Below are positions 7,501 to 15,289 of a stretch of DNA of 16,638 bases, piece after piece (within the stretch, counting starts at the first letter, position 1; every line of letters starts with the position of its first letter). The translations under genes were made by a program, and so were the position numbers. This DNA is from CAVSPO01 sp963730005 (GTDB lineage: Bacteria > Actinomycetota > Actinomycetes > Propionibacteriales > Propionibacteriaceae). Location of the stretch: NCBI GenBank assembly GCA_963730005.1, contig CAVSPO010000025.1, positions 1 to 16,638 of the forward strand, given 5' to 3'. Below the pieces are notes generated by a model. It did no database searches, was not told the origin of the DNA, and was given only the letters and a program-made list of their open reading frames with translations.

Positions 7501-7532
7501 ACCTGCATCGGCTCACCACAGCTCATGCAGGT
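7501..7532. terminator. Inverted repeat between convergent PIN and HEPN genes
   Basis: ACCTGCAT (7501-7508) pairs perfectly with ATGCAGGT (7525-7532) across a 16-nt loop, 39 nt after the PIN stop and about 120 nt beyond the HEPN gene stop on the other strand. A second small hairpin (CGTGA/TCACG) lies just upstream around 7473-7488. The position between convergent genes suits a bidirectional terminator, although no T-run is present. The rest of 7463-7651 shows no gene I would support. Confidence 0.4.
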
Positions 7533-7651
7533 GTCTTCACCGTCTTCATACGTGAATCCCGCCGCAGCACCTGGTACCGGTGTACTCGGATGCGGCGCAC
7601 TCGTCTCCCTCGCCGTCCGGCGCTTGCTGACCAAGGCGTAGCAGCGAAGGA

Positions 7652-8674
7652 TCAGTCATCCTTGTCTACTCGATACTGAATGCACGGCCCACATATGAAA
7701 AGCCCGTCGTGACTCTCCATGAACACGTTTCCGCACGAGGGGCAGTTGGTGAAGCACCCGTTGTCGGCCGTGAAGCCGCAAGAGAGGCACGCGGCCTTCT
7801 CCCTGAGAGCCCCCATCACAAGCGAATCGTCTTGGCAGTCCGGGCACTCGTAAACCGGAAACGTTCCCCCGTCCTTCACAACCTCGTATGCGCTGATCCC
7901 GAGCACGATTTCCGCGTAGAGCCTTGCGGCCTCACTTCCTGAAGCTCGGTAGTCGCACAGCACGCAATGGGCCTCGTCATCGATTAGTAGGGTTCGGCCC
8001 TCGCACTCGGGGCAGGTCAGAACGAGTCCACCCCTGCCCTCGAAACCCGCCGCCTGAACACCTGCAATGGCTTCGGCGTGGTCGCGGTTCTGCGTGACTT
8101 TTGTAACCAGTGGCCGGATTTGATCCAAGAGGCCCATCACCGAGGGATCCGAAACCCCCTCGCCGCAATGGACGACCACGAACTGAATGATGATAGGCAC
8201 CGCCCGCTTCACGACGCTCTCGACGGCATGGACGTTTTCAGTCAAGGCGAAGTGTTCGGCTCGGTTCCTCATGCTTCGAAGGGCCCGGAGGGCTGTCACA
8301 GAATCGCGCGGAACCTCCACGCCGCAAAGACTCGTGAGTCGAGGGAGGAGTTCGCTCTCCCGGACACTGACGAAGTCCCCGGACTGCAGCTTGGCTCTGT
8401 CAGCCTTGTTCATGTCAGCGAAGACGTAGGTCCAGTGCTCGTCGAACAGCCTTGCTTTGAGGACTAACTCCACCCCAGAGGAGAGATGCAGCAGCGCATA
8501 CTTGATGAGCCGGCCAGCCTCATGTTGAGACGCGTCGGGGGCAAGGACGATCTTGTCGAGGGCGTCCAAAATGAAGTCGAGTCCGTTAGCTAGCACCTGA
8601 ATACTCTTGGCGCCCAGCATTGGCTCGGCGACGCGATCCCGCTCGTCGTCCTCAGCGACTTGAAACGAATCCAC
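7652..8674 (-). CDS. HEPN-motif protein with three C-terminal zinc ribbons
   Basis: A 340-residue soluble protein. The start is GTG 8674, because GGGAGG precedes it by 6-7 nt; the longer open frame to 8914 only mirrors the transposase stub. Residues 25-170 are helical and contain SMRNRAEHF, where R136 and H141 form the Rx4H motif of HEPN nucleases, with an acidic or basic helix upstream (SGVELVLKARLFDEHW). The C-terminal third carries three CxxC...CxxC zinc ribbons: C221/C224-C237/C240, C277/C280-C296/C299 and C311/C314-C328/C331. HEPN proteins are often RNases in toxin-antitoxin, abortive infection and CRISPR systems; triple ribbons would suit nucleic-acid or protein binding. Some HEPN proteins are non-catalytic, so activity is inference. 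Base composition looks lower in GC than the flanks, suggesting separate acquisition. It is convergent with the PIN cassette. Confidence 0.8.
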   Translation of the reverse strand: MDSFQVAEDDERDRVAEPMLGAKSIQVLANGLDFILDALDKIVLAPDASQHEAGRLIKYALLHLSSGVELVLKARLFDEHWTYVFADMNKADRAKLQSGDFVSVRESELLPRLTSLCGVEVPRDSVTALRALRSMRNRAEHFALTENVHAVESVVKRAVPIIIQFVVVHCGEGVSDPSVMGLLDQIRPLVTKVTQNRDHAEAIAGVQAAGFEGRGGLVLTCPECEGRTLLIDDEAHCVLCDYRASGSEAARLYAEIVLGISAYEVVKDGGTFPVYECPDCQDDSLVMGALREKAACLSCGFTADNGCFTNCPSCGNVFMESHDGLFICGPCIQYRVDKDD

Positions 8675-8739
8675 TTCGCCCCTCCCAGGTCCACACAAAT
8701 CCCACCACTCAGCGTTCAAAGTACAGCCGGCCGATGAGC

Positions 8740-8978
8740 CCGAACAGCCACGGAAGCAGACGCGGACATGTCGTCTCGCGCCGCGGGCGATTACTTGGGA
8801 CGGTGGTCGCCATCGGCGAAGCGTGCTGGTCGGCATCTGGCACGTACTGTCAGACCCAGACGCACACTTCATCGACCTCGGCCTCGACCACCACCGCAAC
8901 ACCGAAGCCGTCAAGCGTCAACACGTCCACCAACTCGAAGTCCTCGGCTTCTACGTGACCCTCGAACCAACAGCTTGA
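8740..8978 (+). pseudogene. 3' remnant of an IS110-type transposase
   Basis: From 8820 to the TGA at 8976-8978 the frame reads SVLVGIWHVLSDPDAHFIDL through KRQHVHQLEVLGFYVTLEP. This matches the C-terminal tail typical of IS110 transposases (LGxDxx...KRxHxxQLExLGYxVTLxP). Just upstream, in the frame one base off, RRGRLLGTVVAIGE corresponds to the preceding RRGKKKAxVAVAHS region, so a one-base loss lies near 8820. The catalytic DEDD part and everything N-terminal are absent. The stub lies between the HEPN gene and the transfer operon and marks a past insertion or rearrangement. The left limit is approximate. Confidence 0.7.
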
Positions 8979-8979
8979 A

Positions 8980-9010
8980 CGCCCAGTCAAAGCCATTTTC
9001 GGACTGGGCG
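8980..9010. repeat. 9-bp perfect hairpin just after the transposase stub
   Basis: CGCCCAGTC (8980-8988) and GACTGGGCG (9002-9010) form a perfect 9-bp stem with a 13-nt loop, starting 1 nt after the transposase TGA. It could be the transcription terminator of the lost IS or part of its right end. IS110 elements lack standard long terminal inverted repeats, so terminator or end-specific structure is preferred. Confidence 0.45.
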
Positions 9011-9318
9011 CTGTACCTTCTCCGTCCCGGCGCGCCCTTTTCGGTAGAGACGGTTAGAAGCATCGCGTTCACTCCCGTACTCCTGACGGCCCAGACGCTC
9101 GCCCTGTTTCGCATAAACGCACCAGTTGCCCTTGAACAAGCGCTGGCAAGGGTAGTCCCCGGACTTTCTGAACTTTCGGGGAAACGCTGTTGTGACTAGG
9201 CGTTGCGCTTCTGCGTTCCCCCTGCGGAAAGCCGAAATTGGGCCTGTGGAAGAACGTAAATGACTACGTGCGACGACCACCTTTTCCGTGAGATTCCACC
9301 TCACGGAAGGACAGACTC
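9011..9318. promoter_or_regulatory. Upstream region of the transfer operon with nested inverted repeats
   Basis: No convincing gene is present; a 105-residue reverse frame here is not protein-like. Three overlapping inverted repeats are seen: CCCTTG (9129-9134) with CAAGGG (9147-9152), CCCCG (9157-9161) with CGGGG (9177-9181), and GGGGAAACGC (9178-9187) with GCGTTCCCC (9213-9221), the last with one bulged base. This is the natural place for the operon promoter and its operators. I could not fix a -35/-10 pair with confidence. Confidence 0.4.
9286..9306 (+). promoter_or_regulatory. Hairpin overlapping the first ribosome site of the transfer operon
   Basis: CCGTGAG (9286-9292) and CTCACGG (9300-9306) form a perfect 7-bp stem with a 7-nt loop. 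The 3' arm overlaps the ribosome site GGAAGG (9305-9310) of the gene starting at 9319. It could mask translation initiation or serve as a protein-binding operator in the DNA. Confidence 0.45.
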
Positions 9319-10101
9319 GTGCCCAATCTCTATCAGGCTCTTGGCCTGCAGGAACTGCTGGATTCCGCTGACGTTTGCCTGCCGGGTTGGGGGTTGTGTC
9401 ATCCCGACCTTGGCCCGCTGCTGTCGCTGGAGGACGTTGATCGGGCCAGCCGAACCGGCTCGCCTACGGCGCGCAATGAGGTGCTGCTGCAGCTCGCCCT
9501 GCTCGGACGGGAGGGCGGCGCCGGCGACCGCGAGGCGGCGGCGGTCTTGTGTCACCTTCTGGCTCCGGGCGTGATCGCCAAGCTGGGACCGATGCGGCTG
9601 CCGGTCAGCTCGAACGAGGTTGACCGCCTGGCGGCGCAACATTTGTGGATCCAGTGCCGTACGTTCCCTTGCGAGGCCCAGCCCAAGGTGGCCCCCACGA
9701 TCCTCTGGAATGTCCGCCGCGCGGTGTTGGCGGAACTGGGTATCGAGGATCGGGTTCGTGGTGACCTGACGTGGGCTCACACGAGGGTCTTCGATCAGTC
9801 GGATCTTGAGGCCTTCGCTGGTGAGCCCGAGTCGTTCCCGGAGCCCGGCGAGGAGTTGGCGGAGCTGCTGGAACGGGCACAGGCCGACCACGTGATTACC
9901 AGTGAGCAGGCGCTTCTGTTGGTCACGTTGGTGCGGGTGGCAGAGCACATGGCCATCAAGCGCGTCACCACACACGGTCTGCTCTCGGCCGATGTGTCCC
10001 AACAGGTTGGCCAACAGCTCGGGTGGGGTGCCAGCACCGTCCGCAACAAGGTCGGACTGACCTTGGATGCCTTACGCCAGGCGACCCGCAAAGCCAGCTG
10101 A
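9319..10101 (+). CDS. Conserved helix-turn-helix-like protein, first gene of transfer operon
   Basis: A 260-residue soluble protein. The GTG start is supported by GGAAGGAC at 9305-9312 with 6-nt spacing. It begins MPNLYQALGLQELLDSADVC, has an Ala/Leu-rich helical middle, and ends in what looks like a helix-turn-helix (about 215-255: VSQQVGQQLGWGASTVRNKV). This overall pattern resembles a conserved hypothetical protein found upstream of SCO6880-type transfer genes in Streptomyces and relatives, with a sigma-factor-like C-terminus. I judge this from recalled family patterns, not a search. Its place at the head of the operon suggests a regulator. The function is not established. Confidence 0.7.
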   Translation: MPNLYQALGLQELLDSADVCLPGWGLCHPDLGPLLSLEDVDRASRTGSPTARNEVLLQLALLGREGGAGDREAAAVLCHLLAPGVIAKLGPMRLPVSSNEVDRLAAQHLWIQCRTFPCEAQPKVAPTILWNVRRAVLAELGIEDRVRGDLTWAHTRVFDQSDLEAFAGEPESFPEPGEELAELLERAQADHVITSEQALLLVTLVRVAEHMAIKRVTTHGLLSADVSQQVGQQLGWGASTVRNKVGLTLDALRQATRKAS

Positions 10102-10165
10102 ATCCAACGCGGGTGAGCAGGAACAGCCCGCTGGTGGCTTGTGGTGATGTGGGAAGGAGTGTCAG

Positions 10166-10363
10166 GTGAACCAGACCGAAATCGACCGCCTTGTCAGGCT
10201 GGCCGGTGGCGAGGACCAGGCGGTTCAGCGGTTGGAGAGTGCGATTGGTGAGCTGCGGGCCGTCAGAGACGCCCAAGCTCGCCTGCAGCAGCTGCCGGCG
10301 GACGATCTCCGGCGTGCGCTCGAGTCGCGGAGTCGGGTCCTCTTGCGGGTGGTCGGGTCGTGA
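10166..10363 (+). CDS. Small coiled protein of 65 residues
   Basis: Not a recognised family. It is charged and helical (RLESAIGELRAVRDAQARLQ) with no membrane segment. The GTG start has GGAAGGAG at 10152-10159 with 6-nt spacing, a strong ribosome site, and its TGA overlaps the next GTG (GTGA), which supports a real, co-translated gene. It may be an accessory partner of the P-loop-like protein that follows (inference from overlap). Confidence 0.65.
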   Translation: MNQTEIDRLVRLAGGEDQAVQRLESAIGELRAVRDAQARLQQLPADDLRRALESRSRVLLRVVGS

Positions 10364-11157
10364 GTCAGGTGACGGTGCTTGAGTTGCAGCGGGCTTGGCG
10401 GGCGCTCCAGTCCGGCCAGTTCTCGGGTGCGGTCAGACACCGGTCCGAGGTCGGTGGGTGGACGCCTGCCGAACCGGTGCTCCCGGTGCTCGGCGCGCAC
10501 GCTCAGTGCGGTGCCTCGACGGTGGCGCTGGCGCTGGCGACCGTGGCTGCCCCTGCCAGGGTCGTGGAATGCGCGTCGGGCCCGTCTTGCGGGTTGGTCG
10601 GGGCGCCCAGCACCGAGATCGGCGACTGCGGCAACGGGTGGACGCGCGGGCTGCGCGCCGACGTCCTGATCGACCGCTGCCACGAGATCCTGCTCGGCGC
10701 CACCGAAGTGCCGCTACCGGCCGAGGTCAGCCAGCCGGTGTCCCGCACCGTCCTCGATGTCGGATGGGATCCGACCCACGTGCTGAGCGTCTCGTCCTGG
10801 TTGTCTTCGTGGCTGCTGGGGTCCCCGTGCGTCGTGGTGGTCGCGACAGTGAGCGTCCCGAGTCTTCGCCGGCTGGAGAACACGTTGAGCGTCCTGACCG
10901 AACCCACGTGCTTGGCCGCCGTCGTTGGGCCCCCACTCAAGCGATGGCCGAAGACCGTGACCGGAACCTTGGGCGCTCAAACGCGCCGCCTGATCGAGAC
11001 GCAACGGCTGGTCAGCGTCCCGACGATCGCCTCGTTGCGGTTGGCAGGGATCACCCCTGAACCGCTGCCGAAACCGTTGCTGGCGGCCGCGGAAGACATC
11101 CTGCTCGCCGCCGAGGAACTGTCGTCAACTCCAACCCAAACCAAGAAGGACACGTGA
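10360..11157 (+). CDS. ParA/MinD-like protein with degenerate P-loop
   Basis: A 265-residue protein. Residues 40-60 read VLPVLGAHAQCGASTVALAL, which has the strand-loop-helix shape of a ParA/MinD deviant Walker A (KGGxGKT), but both lysines are missing. A later hydrophobic strand (SSWLLGSPCVVVVATVSVPS, about 148-167) and VVGPPLKRWPKTV fit the Rossmann-like core of the same fold. It is probably a structural or regulatory relative that has lost ATP hydrolysis, perhaps positioning the transfer apparatus. The start overlaps the preceding stop, and AAGAAGGA at its end serves the next gene. Comparable proteins sit in this position in actinobacterial transfer operons, as far as I recall. Confidence 0.65.
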   Translation: MSQVTVLELQRAWRALQSGQFSGAVRHRSEVGGWTPAEPVLPVLGAHAQCGASTVALALATVAAPARVVECASGPSCGLVGAPSTEIGDCGNGWTRGLRADVLIDRCHEILLGATEVPLPAEVSQPVSRTVLDVGWDPTHVLSVSSWLSSWLLGSPCVVVVATVSVPSLRRLENTLSVLTEPTCLAAVVGPPLKRWPKTVTGTLGAQTRRLIETQRLVSVPTIASLRLAGITPEPLPKPLLAAAEDILLAAEELSSTPTQTKKDT

Positions 11158-11159
11158 TC

Positions 11160-11438
11160 ATGACCCTGATTCCGATGCAGATTTGCCCGGTCGCCCCGCC
11201 TGGGGCGCAGCAGTACGCCGACCAGCTGACCGGCTACGTGTTGTGGGGTGTGCTCGCCCTGTTCATCGTCGGAGTCGTTGTGTCGATCGGCGGTATCGCC
11301 ATGGGACGCATACTGAGCATGCCGCACGCCAGCAAGGCCGGTGTGGTCGGCATCTTCGTCGTCTTCATCGCTGCGGTCATGTACACGGTGGTGCCGTCGA
11401 TGATCGCGTCGATCACCGGGTCGGGGTGCGTGGGATGA
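11160..11438 (+). CDS. Small two-helix membrane protein, VirB2/TrbC-like by position
   Basis: A 92-residue membrane protein with an amphipathic N-terminus (CPVAPPGAQQYADQLTGY) and two hydrophobic helices (about 23-47 and 58-80), separated by a short loop with MGRILSMPHASK. This size and topology match pilin-like VirB2/TrbC proteins of type IV secretion systems, and it lies where such a gene is expected. Two Cys, near each end, are present (CPVAP and GSGC). GAAGGA at 11145-11150 gives 9-nt spacing to ATG 11160; GTG 11154, overlapping the previous stop, is an alternative start. The VirB2-like role is inference from topology and context. Confidence 0.7.
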   Translation: MTLIPMQICPVAPPGAQQYADQLTGYVLWGVLALFIVGVVVSIGGIAMGRILSMPHASKAGVVGIFVVFIAAVMYTVVPSMIASITGSGCVG

Positions 11439-12232
11439 CCAGGCAGCTGGTGAGCGTGAAACCGTGGGGACGCGGCCGTCTGCTGGCCACCCTGGCCGGG
11501 ATGGCGTTGGTCACCGTCGGGTTGCTGGTCGGGTTCGCGTTGGCGATCCACTCGGTCGCCATCCGACCTGGCTCTACCCCCTCCGCGGGCACCCAGACGC
11601 TGCCGAGTGATCAGACCGAACGCCGCGAGATGCTGGCGGCCGAGCCCATGCTGCAGGTCAGCGGGGCTGATTCCACCCAGGGTGTGCCGGCGGCGACACC
11701 GGGCCCGATGATCGAGGTCCCGGAGCCCACCAGGATCGGTGCAGCCAAGGTGCCGTCGGGCTACCCGCACACCCCGGAGGGTGCGATCGGGCAGTTGGCG
11801 GCGATCGAGGTCTCGGTGCTGACCGAGATGAGCATCGCGCGGGTCAACGAGATCTATCTCGCGTGGTCGGCTGAGGGTGCGGTTCCGGTTGATCAGTGGC
11901 GTATGACGCGGCACGTGCAGGCTTTCCTGGGGGCCGCCAGGATGGGGCAGACCCTCGATCGGGGAGCTCGGGTCACCGTCACCCCGGTGGCGGGGCAGAC
12001 GAAGGCGTCCGACGGGCGGGACTGGACGATCGCCTGCGTCCTGGTGGACGTGCGTGCGGTCGTCAACTCTGAGGCACGGATGGCGTACGGATACTGCGAA
12101 CGCATGCAGTGGGACGGTTCGCGTTGGGCGATCGCACCGGGTGCCCCTCCCGCTGACGCCCCGTCGACGTGGCCGGGCACGGACCTGGCGTTCAAGGCCG
12201 GCTGGCGCACCTGGCCGCCGGCCAGGCGGTGA
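11435..12232 (+). CDS. Single-pass membrane protein, VirB8/TcpC-like by context
   Basis: A 265-residue protein with a short basic cytoplasmic N-terminus, one membrane helix (about 18-38), a Thr/Pro-rich spacer and an external domain of about 170 residues. The stretch SGYPHTPEGAIGQLAAIEVS (about 108-127) and the tail WPGTDLAFKAGWR match a pattern I recall in actinobacterial transfer operons next to SCO6880 genes. Three Cys in the external domain (IACVLVD, GYCERM) could be structural. Its ATG overlaps the previous TGA. VirB8-like assembly factor is inferred from topology, size and gene order. The fold is not directly visible. Confidence 0.7.
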   Translation: MTRQLVSVKPWGRGRLLATLAGMALVTVGLLVGFALAIHSVAIRPGSTPSAGTQTLPSDQTERREMLAAEPMLQVSGADSTQGVPAATPGPMIEVPEPTRIGAAKVPSGYPHTPEGAIGQLAAIEVSVLTEMSIARVNEIYLAWSAEGAVPVDQWRMTRHVQAFLGAARMGQTLDRGARVTVTPVAGQTKASDGRDWTIACVLVDVRAVVNSEARMAYGYCERMQWDGSRWAIAPGAPPADAPSTWPGTDLAFKAGWRTWPPARR

Positions 12233-12242
12233 AGGGGCAACG

Positions 12243-13760
12243 ATGATCCCCGACCCGTTCAACCCGTTCGGTGTCCTGGGCGGCGCCGCCGAACGCCTCC
12301 TCGCCGACGGCTGGACCCGGATGATGCTGTCGGTCTGGAACTCCGGGGTGTGGCTGCTGAAGGTGATCCTGCAGATGGAGAACTACTTCCTCACCCCCGA
12401 CATCAGCGGTGACGGACCCGCGCAGCCGGTCTACCAGGTCACGTTGTGGATCGGGGTGACGCTGATGGTGATCATGTTGATGATCCAGCTCGGCACATCC
12501 GCGGTCCGCCGGGACGGGAAGAGCATCGGCCGCGTCCTGATCGGCGCCGCCCAGTACGTGATCGTCTGGTTCGGTTGGGTCGCCTACGGCGTCGCGATCC
12601 TCGCGGCCTGCGCAGCGTTGAACAAGGCGTTCCTGTTGACCATCTTCCGCGTCGACAACTTGGCCGCATGGGATCCGTGGGCGCCGTTCACCGGCCAGGA
12701 CCTCACCGACGCTGTGATCGCCACGGTGATGGGTTTGCTCGGCCTGCTGGTGTGGCTGGCGGGGATCGCCCACCTGCTGGTGATGCTGACCCGGGCTGGT
12801 GCCCTGATCGTGTTGGCGGTGACCACCCCCATCTCTGCTGCCGGTCTGGTGTCCGAGGTGGGACGCGGCTGGTTCTGGAAGTCGTTCCGCTGGTTCCACG
12901 CCGCCGCGTTCGCGCCGGTGCTGATGACCCTGATGATGGGCATGGGAATCCAGCTCGCCTCGGGTGCGGCGCTCGGACTGTCGGACTCCACTCAGGCGTC
13001 GATCGCCACCGCACTGCCGGCGGTTGTGATGATCCTGACGTCGGCGGTGTCGCCGCTGGCGCTGTTCAAGCTTCTGGCGTTCACCGATCCCGGCACCAGC
13101 TCGGGGGCGGCTGTCCGGGCAGGCATGGGCGCGATCGGCGGGCTGGGTGGGCTGCTGCAGGGCGGCGGTGAGGGCGGGAGCGGGGCCGCATCCCAGGCCG
13201 ACGGCAACGGCCGCTCCAGCGGTGAGGACCAGGCGGAGACCGCGAACTCGTCGCGGATGATGACTGCGGCTGGTACAGCAGCTGGACTGCTGGGGCCGGC
13301 CGGCGTGGCGGTCGGTGGTGCACTGAAGGCGTTCGGCGCGATCGGCGGCGCCGCGGCCGCGATCTCCACCGACATCAGCAACCAGATGGGTGTCGGCCAC
13401 AACACCTACCAGCCCGACTCCGTCAACCCCGGACGCCACCGCCCCGGCGGACGACCCAGTGCTGGTCAGGCTGATACGGGCAGTCAGGACGATCGCTCCG
13501 GCCCCATCGGGACCTCGACGCAGGACTCCTACAGCGCCGACGCGCAGGACACCCGGATCGTGTCCGACGCCAGCTTCGACGCCGACGATCCAGCGCAACC
13601 ACCATTCTCGGACACGACCCCCAGCGCCCCCACCGTGCCGATGCCTCGGGGCGGTGGCGGCATGCCGCCCGCGCCTGGTGCTGGTGGGGCGGCCGGCGGA
13701 TCGGCAGCACAGTCCGCGGCAGCAGCCGCAGTTTCGGAGGACGACAGTGTCAGTCAACAT
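12243..13760 (+). CDS. VirB6/TrbL-like polytopic membrane protein of the transfer system
   Basis: A channel-like protein of about 500 residues. The first 300 residues hold about six hydrophobic helices (for example VTLWIGVTLMVIMLMIQL, YVIVWFGWVAYGVAILAA, VMGLLGLLVWLAGIAHLLVM and APVLMTLMMGMGIQLASG). A Gly/Ser/Ala/Pro-rich, probably disordered cytoplasmic tail follows from about 315. This is the layout of VirB6/TrbL inner-membrane channel proteins. ATG 12243 is 10 nt after the previous stop and inside the same operon; the open frame upstream to 12054 is shadow. The expected stop near 13750 is absent: the frame stays open to 14600, running out of frame through the next gene and then into its correct frame. 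The end given here is therefore approximate. Confidence 0.72.
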
Positions 13761-15250
13761 CTACGCCGACTACTCGCGCGACCGTGTCGGGTTCTTCTTC
13801 GGCATGTCGCTGGTCGAGTTGGTGATGCTGGCCGCCTCATCGCTGCCGGTGCTGTGGGCGATGAGCCGGCAGGCGTGGGCCAGCATGTGGTGGTCCTGCT
13901 GGTCTTCGTCATCGTCACCCTGGTGACCGTGGTGAAGGTGCAGGGCCGCTCCGCGGTCGGCTGGTTGAAGAGCGTGACGTTGTTCATGGTGGCCAGCCTG
14001 ACCGGCTCGCGGGGATTCGCCTCGCGGGCCGCCCGCGGCCAGGCCGACGATCTGGACCACGCAGACCTGCCCGGCGTCCTGCAAGGACTGGAGATCCACG
14101 ACGGACCACCGCACGGGCCGACCATGTCGCGGACCGCCATCATCCGGGACCACGCCACCCGCACCTGGGCGGTCACCGCGTCGGTGGTGCATCCCGGCAT
14201 CGGGATGAGCGACGCCGCCGAACGCAACCGACAGGGCGCCGGACTGGCCGGGCTGATCGACATCGCGTCGCGAGGTGAACTGATCGACGAGGTCATTTTC
14301 ATGGTCCGCACCGTCCCCGACGACGGCGCAGAGCGCGGCATCTGGGTGGAACGCCATCGGATTCCCGGCCGCAGCCACTTGGCCAGCCGGATCAACGACG
14401 ACCTGCGGGCCGGGCTGACCCAGGCCAGTGTCCGTACCGAGGCGTTCGTCACGTTCGTGGTGCCCGAACACCGGATGGCCAAGGCTGCCCGGGAAAGCGG
14501 CGGCGGGTTCGAGGGTCGCGCCCACGTCCTGCACGGGTTGATGACCGAGGTCGAAACGCAGCTGCGTGGCGGGCTGGGGTCATCGATGTGCACTGGTTGA
14601 CGTCCCCGGAGTTGGCGTTTGTGTGCCGGACCGGGTTCGCGCCGGGGGACCGGGCCGGGATCATCGAGGCGCTGGCTGCCCGCGAGAAGAACCCGGGCGT
14701 GAACGCCGACGTGCCCTGGGCGATGGCCGGGCCGGCCGGCGCGGACACAGCGGTGCGGCACTACAGCCACGACGCGTGGGAGTCAGTGTCGTCCACGATC
14801 AAACTGCCCGCCAAGGGAGCCGTGATCGGCGCGCTGGCGCCGGTGCTGACCCCGGCCGAGGCGGGGGAACGCCGCTCCTTCATGGTGGCGTTCCCGATCT
14901 CCTCAAACGGTCGCGGAACGCACCGCCGATAACGCCGAATTCGCGTCCGACATGGGTAACGAGCTGCGCCGCAAGGCCGGCGTGGAACGAGTCAACGCGG
15001 CACCGACGAGACCGCCAGGTCCACGGCATCGAGCGAAATTTCCCGCGGTCAACTCGATGACCCGCCGTACGCGGTTGCCACCGTCACGTGCCGCGCACCA
15101 AGTCCGATCATCGAGCACGGACGCCGCCTCGACGCGTCCATCCGGGCCGCCGGGTTCTCGCCGTTGCGCCTCGACCTGGCCCACGACCTCGCGTTCGCTG
15201 CGTCAACGTTCTCCACTCGGGGTGTGCCTCACCCGCCGCGGACGGTGTAA
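13747..15250 (+). pseudogene. SCO6880-family transfer protein, frameshifted
   Basis: GTG 13747 with GGAGG at 13736-13740 starts NIYADYSRDRVGFFFGMSLV and two hydrophobic helices, typical of SCO6880-family proteins. The sequence then continues in another frame from about 13888 (VVVLLVFVIVTLV, ADDLDHADLPGVLQGLEIHD, RTWAVTASVVHPGIGMS, VRTVPDDGAERGIWVERHR). It moves to a third frame at about 14578 within a G-run (VHWLTSPELAFVCRTGFAPG, VRHYSHDAWESVSSTIKLP) and shifts again at an A-run near 14905, between 14990 and 15056, and near 15205 (RLDASIRAAGFSPLRLDL, PLGVCLTRRG). The probable stop is TAA 15248-15250. Family residues persist through every frame, so the indels are recent or artefactual. In intact elements this protein joins the VirB4-like ATPase in the transfer machine. 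Confidence 0.75.
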
Positions 15251-15289
15251 CGCCTTGCAATCAGCCCCGCAGGCAAGGAGGACCCGGCC

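Noticed and set aside
7263..7634. Reverse-strand frame with a CMSCGEPM stretch that looks like a zinc knuckle
   Set aside because: Only one CxxC pair, no ribosome site, and most of it is antisense to the PIN gene.
8675..8914. N-terminal extension of the HEPN gene
   Set aside because: It lies antisense to the transposase stub and lacks protein character; GTG 8674 has a good ribosome site.
8987..9304. A 105-residue reverse-strand frame upstream of the transfer operon
   Set aside because: Composition is not protein-like, no ribosome site was seen, and it covers the probable promoter region.
11234..12262. A 342-residue reverse-strand frame
   Set aside because: Antisense shadow of the VirB8-like gene, with shadow-type composition and no motif.
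12192..13760. A 522-residue open frame on the reverse strand
   Set aside because: It mirrors the VirB6-like gene, is rich in Arg, Gly, His and Pro as antisense frames in high-GC DNA are, and shows no domain or ribosome site.
13754..14770. A 338-residue reverse-strand frame
   Set aside because: Antisense of the SCO6880-like gene; the sense strand carries clear family sequence.
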